Shown here piece after piece: positions 42,499 through 53,383 of a stretch of DNA of 64,000 bases. Numbering within the stretch: the stretch's first letter is position 1; the number at the start of each line of letters is the position of its first letter. Under the pieces are notes generated by a model, which ran no database searches, was not told where the DNA came from, and saw only the letters and a program-made list of their open reading frames with translations. The position numbers and the translations under genes were made by a program. Source of the DNA: Agapetus fuscipes (lineage: Eukaryota; Arthropoda; Insecta; Trichoptera; Glossosomatidae); contig OX637353.1 of the NCBI GenBank assembly GCA_951799405.1, forward strand, positions 6,820,001 through 6,884,000, in the 5' to 3' direction.

Positions 42499-42752
42499 AT
42501 CTATAATCTATAATCTAAGTTGCAAGGATATATTCATTTAAAGCTCTCAAATGTATGCCCACAAACAAATATGTACGTGTAGTTCGCGCTTACAAATGCT
42601 GATTGTGTACTTACAAATAAAATCCAAATCTCAAATGAACATAAGCCTTACAACTTTTGCCGACCTTCCCAGGAACAGGGGTGACGTTGGCAAAGTGAAC
42701 TATTTTTTACAGTATGGGTGGTCAGCCTCATACCAACCTATAAGTCAAGAAA
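42499..42752 (-). mobile_element. Family F interspersed repeat, copy 14
   Basis: GATCTATAATCTATAATCTA tail, GTGTAGTTCGCGCTTACAAA, CCCAGGAACAGGGGTGACGT and CATACCAACCTATAAGTCAA. Full length. Confidence 0.85.
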
Positions 42753-43965
42753 AGGTTAAAAAATAGTTTTTATTTTCAAATGATTTCAAGGAAGATTTCA
42801 TTTTGTATACATATTTAAATGATTCATTAAAGACACAATTTTATGGTTGCTAGAAAAAAATAACCAATTTCCTCTTTAATTTTGTAGTAGATCGAAAAGA
42901 ATTAACCTTGAGTTGGTTACCTAAAAACGTATTACAAATCCTACAAATGAAGGATGGTTGCTATTATGTATAAAGGAAGACAATGTCCTTGGACTAATTT
43001 TAAAATAATATAATTTTTTACTATTCATATTTTTGACAAAATATGAAATTTGAGGCATTAAAACATGACATCATTTTTGAAGTATTTTTACTTCAATCGA
43101 CGAAAAAATATATTTTATTCAGTATAAAGTATTATAAGTATAAAGTAAATCCGTACAAAGTATTTTTAGTTTACTATGTTTATAATGTACCTAAATAAAA
43201 TAAATATACAAAAAAGCCCTTAAAATAGTTTCACAAAATCACGTTCTATTTTTATATATTTCTCACAGAGCAGAAAAGAAACGTTACTTACATGGAATAT
43301 TTTGTATGCTTGTGTAGATTTCACATTTCCAGCTTTGAATTTGAATAAACCGCGAGGCAGTTTTTATTATATCAAAACGTAATAAAAACCTACAGTCATG
43401 AATCTTCTTCAACGAAAACGGATGAAATCGGTAGTAAAATATTTTCAAGCGAAATAAAATTTTGGTTTGAAATACAAAAACTTCAGTAGTTCTTTGTTTT
43501 CAAATATTTGGAAATACAAACAAGTACGATTATTTTTTTTCCAAAATTTCAAGAGTAAGAAGCACAACTTACAAAAGGTTTCAATTTAATTTCCAAAATT
43601 TTTTATTTTATTTTAAACTACAACTGAAGTCTTTACAATATTTTTAATGAACTTTGGCTGCAAGGATATATTTCAAAAGTTCAACTTCAAAATTTTCTGA
43701 AAGGCTTTAAGTTTGCATTCAAATGTAATGAATTAAACATTCAAGTTTTAACAGTTGACGCAGACATGAAATTATATTTTTCGCTGTTATTTATTACAAA
43801 AATGCAAATGTAACCGTTATTTTTCGTCATGACTTGCTGCAGGTTAATAAAAAAAATTTCGTTTCCCCGAAAACTTTTTCAAATTACCCATGTATTTATT
43901 TTTTTATATGTTCTTTTAAAATCTTCATAATGTGATACACTAAATCAGTTGTTATTTTATTTTAT
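42753..43965. other. Intergenic, nothing recognised
   Basis: Very AT-rich. TATAAAGTATTATAAGTATA-type repeats near 43120-43170. Confidence 0.4.
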
Positions 43966-44118
43966 TTTATAGCAGTCTGAAGGTACTGTTATACTGTATT
44001 ATACTTAAATTAATGTTTTCTTATGAAAATTTAAGATGATCTTTCTTTCTTTTTTTTAATCTTTTTTTTCTTCTAGAAAGCCATTTGCAGTCTTCTGTAC
44101 AATTTATTGTCTTTATCT
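43966..44118. mobile_element. Element J deletion derivative
   Basis: 153 bp. TTTATAGCAGTCTGAAGG at the left and TTTGCAGTCTTCTGTACAAT at the right match the two ends of the 1.45-kb copy at 30 kb; the interior is gone. Confidence 0.6.
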
Positions 44119-45221
44119 TTCTCTCATGCCTTGAACTGACATATCCTTATAAAAAATATATTGATTTTAATTTTGGTGTCCAAATATCCGATCGATTGTA
44201 TTTTCAGGGTTGCGAATTTTCAGTTTTGCAGGGCACCGTTGTGTGTATGGGATCGCTTGATTTATCCATCATTAATTAGTCGTCAAAGGCTGTGCTCCGT
44301 GGTAGATTACCAGCCCACCGGACATTTCACGCTACAGCGAGCATCCCTAAACTCTAAGCGACTCTCGTGACCACTCACCCCCAATCGGGTCCTTTGATGG
44401 CGAACCCTTCAAATCACCCCTCACAAAATTTTGCACGGAATTTTTAATTACTACCCAGATATAAAATCAAAACATAACTTAAAATATAAATTAGTGTTTT
44501 TCTGAACTGGTGTATATAAAGTAAGATTGTTTCGGACTGCTATCCAGTCATTGTCTGTTGAAAACTGAAAACTATGATTAGATAGAAGTCACCTCTCCAG
44601 CGTATTATACCTAAATGCTCTTAAATTTTGTGAGAATAAAAGTCAGTGTATTTTTTATAAATAAATATTCACAAAAGTACGAAATAAATTAAAACAAAAC
44701 AGTTTAATGGGTATTTCAGATAGTTTAAATGTATCTAAGAGATCTTTTTTAGCAGCAAAGGGAAATCATCGTTAATTCTTATGACTTCTTTATTCATAAA
44801 TTAGCGTAAAAAAATGCAGTTATAATACAAGGGTATTTAACGACAAAATTGTTTGTAGATGGGTTAAGAAAATTATCAATGATAAAATAATAGATTGCAT
44901 CTATTTGGCACGTATCTACTGCGTGCAATAGAAGAATTTCATATTTTTTTGTTTTTACAATCCGCTATATGAATTCGTGATTAGTACCTTAAGTACCTAC
45001 TAGCGTACTAGCGTCAAAATAAACTGGAAGATTTTTCTTTTCGAAAATATGAAGCCACACATTATTTTGAATGTCTGTTTCAGTTTCATATCACCCGATC
45101 AGATAATTTTCAAAGAGCACCTTTTGTTGAATTATATTACATATGTTATATACAAAGTACAATAATTAATGATAATTCCTCATTGTTAAGCTTTAAACGC
45201 TTCTTGAATGTCAGATAAGTA
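44119..45221. other. Intergenic; GC-richer unique patch
   Basis: 44190-44430 (for example CAGCCCACCGGACATTTCAC) is less AT-rich, repeat-free and without a convincing ORF. Confidence 0.35.
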
Positions 45222-45368
45222 CCCCAACTTTACGGATAAGCTCAAACATAGCGTGTGATCAAAAAGTTTATTAAAGCTAAAACTCTCACGAAAGGTGCTG
45301 TTCAAAATGTCATACATTTTTTCATAAAATGCCTCGATTGAGTTTTAATGTGAAAATGGATGCTTGAG
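45222..45368. mobile_element. Family D foldback MITE, copy 6
   Basis: CCCCAACTTTACGGATAAGC, CTAAAACTCTCACGAAAGG, GTCATACATTTTTTCATAAA and TTGAGTTTTAATG. Left flank GTAC. Diverged. Confidence 0.5.
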
Positions 45369-45592
45369 GTAAAGGTCACGCATTATTTTTCGGTCTGACC
45401 TGTTTTTCACTGGAGTGGACACATATTCCATACGGAAGCCAAAAAAGCGAGTCGTGAGGATTATGGAGGCTTTAAAAGATGATATAAGTACATATTCGGC
45501 TATTAAATATCCAACGTGTAGACACTTAAATACCGGGCCATATACTTTTATACGCAACAAGCTAAGTACCTATTTTTATTTTGACGCATGGA

Positions 45593-45829
45593 GTTCCTTG
45601 AATAATATGTAGGTTTATATGAGAAAGACCACGCATACTGTACAAATGGGAGTCAAAGTTCAGGGAAGAACGGCAAAAGTTTTTGAGCTTAAGGTCATAT
45701 GATATTTGGGTTTTTAATTGTGTGAATACACATGCAGCATGTGTAATTGTTATCATGTCTGCTTCAAGACTCGTATTTAATATAAACAAATAAAAATTAA
45801 ACGGATCCTTGCAACATAGATTATGGATA
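45593..45829 (+). mobile_element. Family F interspersed repeat, copy 15
   Basis: GTTCCTTGAATAATATGTAG, CATATGATATTTGGGTTTTT, ACACATGCAGCATGTGTAAT and CCTTGCAACATAGATTATGG. Diverged. Confidence 0.7.
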
Positions 45830-45932
45830 CAATGGCTGATAAATATTCTAAACATTTGTTCAACAGTGCCTTCAATGAGCGTAAATTACAACGCAAGCTT
45901 TTTTTTTTTTTTTTTAAGAAATCCTGTGCGGG

Positions 45933-45965
45933 AGACCCCCTAGATTCTAGAGACTCTAGGGGTCT
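45933..45965. repeat. Strong hairpin AGACCCC(C)TAGA/TCTAGGGGTCT
   Basis: 11 pairs with one bulged C and a 10-base loop, just after a T run at 45900-45915 and just before a SINE-B fragment. Confidence 0.65.
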
Positions 45966-45983
45966 ATGACACTTGTTGCAGTG

Positions 45984-46068
45984 CCGCAGAGGAGTACGAG
46001 CTTGGTCGTCGCTACAAAGCGCCAGTACTCAAGCAAGACCCAGTTGCGTAAGGCTGGATGGACCTTTA
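45984..46068 (-). mobile_element. SINE-B body fragment
   Basis: GCTTGGTCGTCGCTACAAAG and AAGCAAGACCCAGTTGCGTA with AGGCTGGATGGACC, same segment as 36.34-36.43 kb. Confidence 0.65.
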
Positions 46069-46349
46069 CTTTACTTTTACTTAACAAGACATATGAGAGT
46101 GTACTAGGTTTTTTTATACTACTTGCACTTGTTCCTAAACAAGACTGCCCGGAAAGGTTATCTTAATCTGACCCTTGGTTTTGATGACAAGCTTGTAAAT
46201 TTATTTAAAATTTGAATAAATATTGCTTCGATAATCCAATTAACGATTTAAGTAGATTATAAGTTTGTTTAAACAATTGCTGAAAATAATTTATTGATTA
46301 CAGACGCATTCAATTTGTAATCACATTATTTATTCACGTAATTATTGAG

Positions 46350-46392
46350 CCACCTGAGGATGCAAATAGATTGTTCACGAAACCAGTCGTGG
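46350..46392 (+). ncRNA. Hammerhead-ribozyme-like motif (PLE-tail type)
   Basis: CCAC (stem I), CTGAGGA (exact CUGAnGA core), an 18-base stem II region with imperfect pairing (CAA/TTG), GAAA (exact), CC-AG with A15.1-U16.1 and C-G closing a 2-bp stem III, GTC cleavage triplet, then GTGG pairing perfectly with CCAC. Stem II is the weak point. No other PLE sequence is recognisable around it. Confidence 0.4.
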
Positions 46393-47160
46393 AACTCGCC
46401 GTAATAAAAAAAGTTTATTTTTAGCTGAAATTATTTTGGGAACCTACATTATATACTGAATCTGAATTTGATCTTCGGTTTTAACCACAAGCTTGTAGAA
46501 TTGACTGAAGTTTCATTTAATGGCGCTTTGACGATCGAATCATTGATTATTATAAGTAGATATGTTCCAAATGAGTTTAAAATACCTTACGGTTAATAAT
46601 ACAATTTTGTCCATTTTCCTATCATGCTCAGCAGTTTATTGGAGCCCACTTTTAAAGCTTCATTTTCGTGGTCTTAGAAGAAGCTCGTTAAGTCCACTAA
46701 AGGTCAGTAGAGGCATAACGGATATAGAGATTTATGGATAACAACGTCTGACTATTAACACGGTTTAATGGTGGAAAGAACATAACAAATCCGTGACCTT
46801 TCTGCACGTAATAACTATGCTTGAACATAGAATAATTAATTTAAAGACGGTTTATAATATTTTGAATTAGTTTGTGTAAGCTAGTCCTATAATTCAGTAG
46901 CGATATTATTTCCTGAAAAGATGATTTTGCGTCATAAAAGTAAGAGGTAGTTGTTCATGTTCAATGAAAAATAAGTTTCGGTGTAAGTAAACTTGAAATA
47001 AATTCGTATTTTTCTTTTGTAAAATGTTGCTGACTTTTCAGTCATTTGATGCTTCTATAGGTAATTTGTGTCTGTACAGCAAACAAGATTAATCAAAATA
47101 AAAATTAAAAACAAAGAAACAGTTTAAAAGTGTGACGGTAAAAATGTTGTTTTGATATAG
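46393..47160. other. Intergenic, nothing recognised
   Basis: No repeat or ORF support. TTTAACCACAAGCTTGTAGA (46490) partly repeats TTTTGATGACAAGCTTGTAA (46180). Confidence 0.4.
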
Positions 47161-47345
47161 CTGCCATTCCGCTGGGGGTGGCCAGTTCCTCCGCAGATGT
47201 ACGCATTATTCTGACCTCACACATATCTTTCATCTGCTTAACATTCATCACTCTCCTCATGCATTCTTATCTCTTTTTCTCATTCCAGCCATTTACGATC
47301 TCGCTTATTTGATAAATCCATTCTTTCCTCGATCATCCCCTTTCA
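47161..47345 (-). pseudogene. LINE ORF2 C-terminal fragment, second copy
   Basis: CTGCCATTCCGCTGGGGGTG and GCCAGTTCCTCCGCAGATGT are the antisense of the LINE terminus at 33.13-33.32 kb. More decayed. Confidence 0.5.
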
Positions 47346-47554
47346 CGCTTACGTTTGAAATCCTTTTTGTACACTCTTTTTGTAAGTCATTAATTGTCCA
47401 GTTAGCCGAACCATTTCATTGTACCTACTCTGTTTTACTTTTACTCGAATATTCTCATTTATAGAACTTCATTCACAGCTCAGGCATTCCGAATTTTTCG
47501 CAACGCTGCTCTTCGCTGGGTTAAAAAATTCATCAACCTGTACCAATGACCGGT

Positions 47555-47632
47555 CACCAAAGGTCCATCTAGCCTTACAGCAACTGGGTCTTGCTTGAGA
47601 ATTGGTGCTTTGTAGCGACGACCAAACTCGTT
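47555..47632 (+). mobile_element. SINE-B body fragment abutting SINE-A
   Basis: CACCAAAGGTCCATCTAGCC, TTACAGCAACTGGGTCTTGC, TTTGTAGCGACGACC. It ends six bases before the SINE-A head. Confidence 0.7.
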
Positions 47633-47638
47633 AAAAGC

Positions 47639-47964
47639 CCGGTCGATAGCTCAGTTGGTAGAATGCTTGCATTCTATACTAAGAGCAAGGGTTCGATCCC
47701 CACCGAGGGTTTCGGAAATGATCTCCTGTTTCGGTGTTTATTTCAAGCCCAAAATACCGGCAAAGCTTACTCAGCCTTCACAAGAAATGAGAACCAGCCC
47801 TCTCGGGAGCCGGGAAACCCCCGTTTCAAACTGAAGTGGTTGGTGTAAGGCCGACCCCCTTACCCGTAAAAATTAATAGGTCCCGAATCGCCACATGTGA
47901 CCCCTTCGGGGGTAACGCAGGCAAGAAGTTACACTATACGTGTAGCTTAGTTGCAATTTTTTTT
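47639..47964 (+). mobile_element. SINE-A, best-preserved copy
   Basis: Head CCGGTCGATAGCTCAGTTGG (A box) and AGGGTTCGATCCCCACCG (B box matching GGTTCGANTCC). Body TTTCGGTGTTTATTTCAAGC, GGTGTAAGGCCGACCCCCTT and CCCCTTCGGGGGTAACGC. Ends GTGTAGCTTAGTTGC followed by T-rich sequence. Both pol III boxes look functional, so this copy could be transcribed. Confidence 0.9.
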
Positions 47965-49876
47965 CTGCGAAGTGAAGTAAAATGTTAATTTATTTTCTGA
48001 AAAAAAAACAAAATTTTAAAACTCCACATTTCAAGCTTATTAAAATCATGTTCATTTTTATTAAGGGCGTCACATTTATTTAAAGTTGTTACACAATTCA
48101 TTTGAATTGAAAAAATCATAATTTGAGAACTACCCACGTATACGTTGGTAAAAAAAGTTTTTCGAGATAAAATGCGAAAAGCGTAGGCGACATAATACAG
48201 GCGAATTTCTTCAATACAGAAGATGTCAGATAAATGCGAAATACCAAAAGGTGACGCGACACAATATACCTAAATCCGCAAAACTCCGAAGAAAATATTT
48301 CCAATTCATTGCTTATCACACTTTTATTCTTTGTGAATCGGATTTATAAATCTCTTCAAAAAACACCTTAATCACAAAAGTGGCTTGATCTTTTTTGTTT
48401 GCTGAATTATTTCGCAAATTATATTGACTTGAAAGCACAACTGACAATATTTATTTGTATTATCACCATTGTCTTTTTTGTTACCATCATCATTTTTGGT
48501 ACGGCTTTGCCATTTCCATCTCAGATTGGCCATCATCTATGATAACTTTTTAATGTTGCCATTTGGATTTTACTCAGGATAATTCTTAAAGTGTTTAACC
48601 AGCTCCTGAAGTTTTGACTTATCTATCATCTTATTTAACTTAATATTTGTTCGTTGGCAAACAATTAAAACATGACATACAAACAACCGATAGATAGAGT
48701 ATTTTTTTCTTTGTACAGTTTATAATATGGAAAACTTTTGACTACCAGATCAACTGGTCACGAATGGACATTTTTATCACTGGCTATTTACCGATTTGGT
48801 CGCAGGTCGAGATTTCTCATCGTGTTTTCCCGTGGCCTTCTTTCTACTATGCCTTTGAATCTCCTCTCCAGCCAAATCTACTTTAAGTACATAATTAATT
48901 ACCAATTCAATCAGAAATCTCTTGAATTTCTCAGCGATCTGTATCCTTTTAAATCCATCACCACAACCATTTTATCTTGGTTCAAATACAATACGTATTT
49001 CATATCATATGTATTTCAAACAATATGTTATCTGTATTTGCCTAACTTAAACATTTTGAATATTATGTTTATTTAACGTGCATATTTTTTTGTTTCAGGT
49101 GTGATCAACAACAAAAATCAAGAAGGCAATCTCATAAAAGTTTAATGAAATTTGTAAAAGGTAACGGTGCACCTAAATGTGATACAAATAATAAACGTAA
49201 AAAGTAAACAAACGCATAATGTTAACACATTCATCAAATGAGTTTTTTTTATAACTGACAGTGTGCGAACATTAAAAAAGTGTACTCTATGGTATAAAAA
49301 GTGTCAAAAACATTAAATGAATATGTACTCACTTTTGAAGTTTGGAATAACTCAGAGATGTTATTACATGAAGCAAAATGTCTCATTGCGGATTACGAGT
49401 TGGACAGTTTGACTCCGCGCGGAGTACCTTTTCGCCGATTGCAGACTTTATTCCCCACTATTAAACTTTCATTCTTCCGTAGAAGAGACTCATTTTATTG
49501 GCGGCAATGAGTCTGATTTAATTAAAAGTGTAATTTCCCATTCCAACGGCAAACCACCTTTTTGCAATCACAACGAAATCGCTTTGAAGTTTCTGCATCC
49601 AGATTACGCATTTATTTGAATATTTTACGTAACTTTAGATCTCAAAAAATAATGAAACTCTACCCTATTTTTTTCAAAAGTTTCAAAATTTAGTAATACT
49701 GTAATTGTAAAAGGTTTTTGGGATTCTTCTTTTATTGTATCACAAAATAATTTATCCGCATCTTATTTTTACACCACGATTTTATTACAAATCTCAAAAA
49801 TATAATATGTACTACATAGATTATAACCTATTTAGTAGCTATGAAGTACAAAGATATATAATAACCTGCTTAGTAG
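47965..49876. other. Intergenic, nothing recognised
   Basis: The 112-codon ORF at 48738-49076 has no domain, start context or splice signal that I can support. Confidence 0.4.
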
Positions 49877-50040
49877 CTCCTTGACTGGTTGGTATGAGGC
49901 TGATCCTCCATGCTGTAAAAGCTGTAAAAATTGGTTCATTTTTGCCAATGCTAATACATTTTCCGAATACATATGCCTGTCTGTGGGCATGCATATCATA
50001 TGAGACTTAAATATTAACATATCTTTTCAGCTTAGATTAT
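49877..50040 (+). mobile_element. Family F repeat, internally deleted
   Basis: CTCCTTGACTGGTTGGTATG, GGTTCATTTTTGCCAATGC, then directly TGCCTGTCTGTGGGCATGCA and CTTTTCAGCTTAGATTATAT. Confidence 0.75.
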
Positions 50041-50800
50041 ATATTATTATATGACTGACGCTAAATTAAACTATTAAATTTTAAAAAAAACTACAAAAGG
50101 TTAAATTCAGGCTACCGATTTTATCGCCATCTTTTACGATAGCTCTAAAATAGCTCAAGGCTGTGTATGGGGGTTGAACTGGTACCAGGGTGTGACTAGC
50201 CCAGATAGCAGTTCACACCTGTCTACGGAAAGAAAACAGCGTGCAAGGGTTGTGCGAGATTTTACCTGTTAAACGTTCCGTTTTTGCTTCAGTGAGAAAG
50301 GAGTACCAAGAACCAATAATAACTTACGTGAAGAAACATATATTTAATGAAATGGGAATAAAAAATTATGAAAATTTTCAGTTCTTTTTTTTTAAATTTG
50401 CCATTTTTTTTTAAATAATAGAAGCATTATATAATATATACAAAGCTTTACACTGAAATAGATGTGGAGCAAAATGTCACAAAATTTGTGGATAAAATAA
50501 AAAAAGGTCCAACCATGAAATAAATAAATTCAAGGTATTGAAAAAGAGATCCACCAAAAACATGCAATTCCGTCAAGAATTTGATCTTATTGAAAAATAT
50601 GAGTTATCAGAAATATCTACCAATTGGATGATTTTAATAATCAATAAATATAATTGAAAATACTTTCTTTTATTTTGAGCAAAAACATGGTTTTTAAATA
50701 TTTTAAGAGGGCAAAACCAACACGCAAATATGTCCTATTTTTTATAGAGCTAATTTTAATCGACGGTCAAAAATGCGCTACAGTAAGCAAAAAAGCGTTC
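50041..50800. other. Intergenic, nothing recognised
   Basis: 50160-50280 is slightly GC-rich (CCAGGGTGTGACTAGCCCAG). No ORF. Confidence 0.4.
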
Positions 50801-51028
50801 CAGTGGCGAACGGTGCCATACAAGTCGGTTTCCATCGGCTTCTCTTTTAAAATGATGTAACAAAGTAGTTAAAAAATATAGGCGCAAAGTAAAAAAATAA
50901 ATTTAAAACCAAAGAAACAATACGTATTTTTCCCCATTGAAACCATGCAGTCTACTTTATTATCATTTTTGCCTCATTTTAAACAGGAAACCGATGGGAA
51001 TTGGCTTATATGGCACTCTTCGCCACTG
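50801..51028. mobile_element. Family H hAT-like MITE, copy 1
   Basis: 228 bp. Starts CAGTGGCGAACGGTGCCATA and ends TATGGCACTCTTCGCCACTG. The sub-terminal GGTTTCCATCGGCTTCTCTT pairs with AGGAAACCGATGGG. No 8-bp duplication is visible (AAGCGTTC versus CTACATAT). The ORFs at 50654-50860 and 50945-51145 cross it. Confidence 0.85.
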
Positions 51029-51344
51029 CTACATATAAAGTTAAATTTTAAAGTTATTGTTGACGAATCTATTATATCCTGTTCAGTTCAAAACTGGTCA
51101 AACGGTTTGATTCAAATTGTGTACACAAATTTGAGTTTGTGTTGAATTCTCTGCTCCAATATGTTCCAGGAACTCTACCGACAAGTTACGCGGGAAATTA
51201 TTCAGCCCTCGGCCTTAAATAAACGTTGGTTTGCCACTTTGAAGGGTCTCTCGCTTGTATAGGCCCGATACAAACTTGGTATGTGACACACTTAGTAGCA
51301 AAAACGATCAACGCAGTTTACGTAAATTTAAGTAAATTTTACGT

Positions 51345-51645
51345 CCGGTCGATAGCTCAGTTGGTAGCGTGCTTGCATTCCACGCCGAGAGCTCGGGTTC
51401 GAGTTCCACAGAGAATGTCAGAAAGGATTTGCCATTTCGGTGTTTATTCCAAAAACCCAAAATAAAATACCGGCAAGGTTTACTCAGCCTTCACGGAAAC
51501 CTCCACTTCAATTGAAATGGTTGGCGTAAGGCTGGCCCCCTTACCTGTAAAAATAAAGAGGTTCCACTTGCCACATGCGAAACACTTCGGGGATCACACG
51601 GCAAGAAGTTACATTATATGTGTAGCTTAGTTGCGAGTTGCGAGT
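51345..51645 (+). mobile_element. SINE-A, copy 3
   Basis: CCGGTCGATAGCTCAGTTGG, B box CGGGTTCGAGTTCCAC, TTACTCAGCCTTCACGGAAA, GCGTAAGGCTGGCCCCCTTA and GTGTAGCTTAGTTGCGAGTT. Ends with a duplicated TTGCGAG tail. Confidence 0.85.
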
Positions 51646-51649
51646 TATG

Positions 51650-51790
51650 GACCAGTCCAAATAGATAGAAGAGCGCTTGCGGTGAGAGTCAGCGGATTAG
51701 AGTTCAACCCCATCGAAGGTTTCAGATATGATACCCAGCCGTTTTGGTGTTTCTTATTACCTCAAATCAAAACTGAGAAGGTTAACTCAC
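51650..51790 (+). mobile_element. SINE-A head fragment, diverged, in tandem
   Basis: GAAGAGCGCTTGCGGTGAGA, AGAGTTCAACCCCATCGAAG and CCGTTTTGGTGTTTCTTATT line up with the first ~140 bp of SINE-A. Confidence 0.55.
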
Positions 51791-52544
51791 AGATTTAAAA
51801 ATTAAAACCTTTTCAGCGAAAAATTTGCGTAGAAGTTTTTAAACAAAAATTATTTAATTTTTTTTCAATACATGACGGTCTCTCAAAAATGCGTTTGCTC
51901 TTCTTTCACACTGGTCTGCTCAAATACTTTAGTTGGATAATTCTGTACTAACATACGCAGAATAATAATACGTGTGTTAGTTGGGAAATTATTGATTTGA
52001 CATTTGTTAGAGTTGAATGGGTTAATAACGCGGATGTATAGGCTGTTAAGGAAAAGGATATTAAACTAATCAAATATTGATTTAATGTCGTCAATTATTT
52101 TGTTAGGAAAATCTAATACGTTTTACTATGTGAAAATTCATCAATTTAAGCGATATAAAATGAAACTCTATTCGTTGGTAAGCGCATCACTCGAAAATGG
52201 TTAAACAGGTGCGGTTTTTTTGTTATTTCTTTATGTTCAATGTTCATAGTCTACATAAAAGAAAAAGACATAATATCATCGCATGTATTTAATAACGGTT
52301 GTCAAATTTGCTCCTAATTATTTCAAAAATTCTCCATAAAAAGTTTACTAAATTGAAAAGAATTGTGCATACTGTGTACCTTGAAGACACTTTTACATCC
52401 TGGATAAATCGCAGCCTTCAATCAACAGTGAAAGTATGATATTTCATCTCATTAAAAAAATAAACTTGAATCAGTCATAAAAACAATACGGATTATTTTC
52501 GCAAATCATTGGTGACGTCAAACAATCATCCAATCCTAGACAAG
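51791..52544. other. Intergenic flank of LINE-2
   Basis: No repeat seen. CTAGACAAG at 52537-52545 differs by one base from CTAGAAAAG just after the LINE-2 tail, a possible but weak target duplication. Confidence 0.35.
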
Positions 52545-52690
52545 CTGTTCAGTCATAACTACCCGGCACCACACCAATAGGCAGCGAGATACACTAACAC
52601 AACTACCAGGCAAACAGGGTTGCCACAATACTTGTTTTGTATAAATCTGTCAATAAATCCCAAAAGTACGCTTGTTCTTAAATATTTGTG

Positions 52691-53383
52691 ATGGATGCAC
52701 AGGAGATAATTACTATGGTGAAAAACGCTGCTTGTGCCCTATCCCAGCTCATGACCGACAATGGAAAATTCACTAGAGATCTTATTGGAAAAGTTACTCC
52801 TATTTCAATTGAATTCATGGCCGCAATGAGTACTGCTACAGCCAAGATCGCCAGTCAAGAAGCAGAAATTAGGCATCTTAAAGAAAGGTTAGCTCATCTT
52901 GAAATCACTGGCTCATCGGGCAAGACGGCGGAAGTATGCAACACTTTAGCTGAACTGGCAGAAAGAGATTCACGTTCGAAAAACATTTTAATTTTCAACG
53001 TTCCAGAGGTGAGCGCAGATCTTCCTGGACGTGAACAGAATACTGAAGATTTAGATCAGACAAGAAAAATAATCCATGGCATTGAATCTTTGAACAACAT
53101 ACCTATAGCAAGAATACAACGACTTGGTATCAGGCAGAAGGATAAAGCAAGACCTATCAAGATAACTTTAAATGACAGTGAAGACGCAAGAACGATCTTT
53201 TTTAGCAGGTTTCGGCTTCCTAAGCATATCCGAGTTAAGCAGGACCTCACACAGATGCAAAGAGCTATCCTAAAAGAGACATGGGATGAGTTGGAGAGCA
53301 GAAGAAAAAAGGGAGAAACTGATCTTGTAATCAGGTTTGTTAACGGAACACCAATGATAGCCCGGGACATCAAAAAAAACTAA
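52691..53383 (+). CDS. LINE-2 ORF1 protein (coiled coil + RRM-like)
   Basis: 230 aa from the ATG at 52691 (MDAQEIITMVKN); the GTG one codon upstream is not needed. Residues ~40-80 form a coiled coil (ATAKIASQEAEIRHLKERLA). Residues ~97-190 resemble the RRM-type domain of L1/Jockey ORF1 (SKNILIFNVPEVSAD, IQRLG, RPIKITL, ARTIFF), and the rest resembles the C-terminal domain (RFVNGTPMI). No zinc knuckle. Its last codons, AAA AAA AAC TAA, form a -1 slippery site that places ribosomes in the ORF2 frame. Confidence 0.8.
   Translation: MDAQEIITMVKNAACALSQLMTDNGKFTRDLIGKVTPISIEFMAAMSTATAKIASQEAEIRHLKERLAHLEITGSSGKTAEVCNTLAELAERDSRSKNILIFNVPEVSADLPGREQNTEDLDQTRKIIHGIESLNNIPIARIQRLGIRQKDKARPIKITLNDSEDARTIFFSRFRLPKHIRVKQDLTQMQRAILKETWDELESRRKKGETDLVIRFVNGTPMIARDIKKN
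53374..53383 (+). promoter_or_regulatory. Putative -1 ribosomal frameshift site A AAA AAC + stop
   Basis: The heptamer A AAA AAC (53374-53380) in the ORF1 frame is immediately followed by TAA. A -1 slip reads AAA then CTA AAT AAT ATC, which is the ORF2 frame. ORF2 has no ATG before its first endonuclease motifs. A downstream pseudoknot is not obvious. Confidence 0.5.

Noticed and set aside
47639..47715. tRNA-like sequence as a true tRNA gene
   Set aside because: The A and B boxes fit, but the same head with the same ~250-bp body recurs at several loci; it is a SINE.
48738..49076. 112-codon plus-strand ORF
   Set aside because: No domain, no splice or start context, and hydrophobic composition as expected from AT-rich random DNA.
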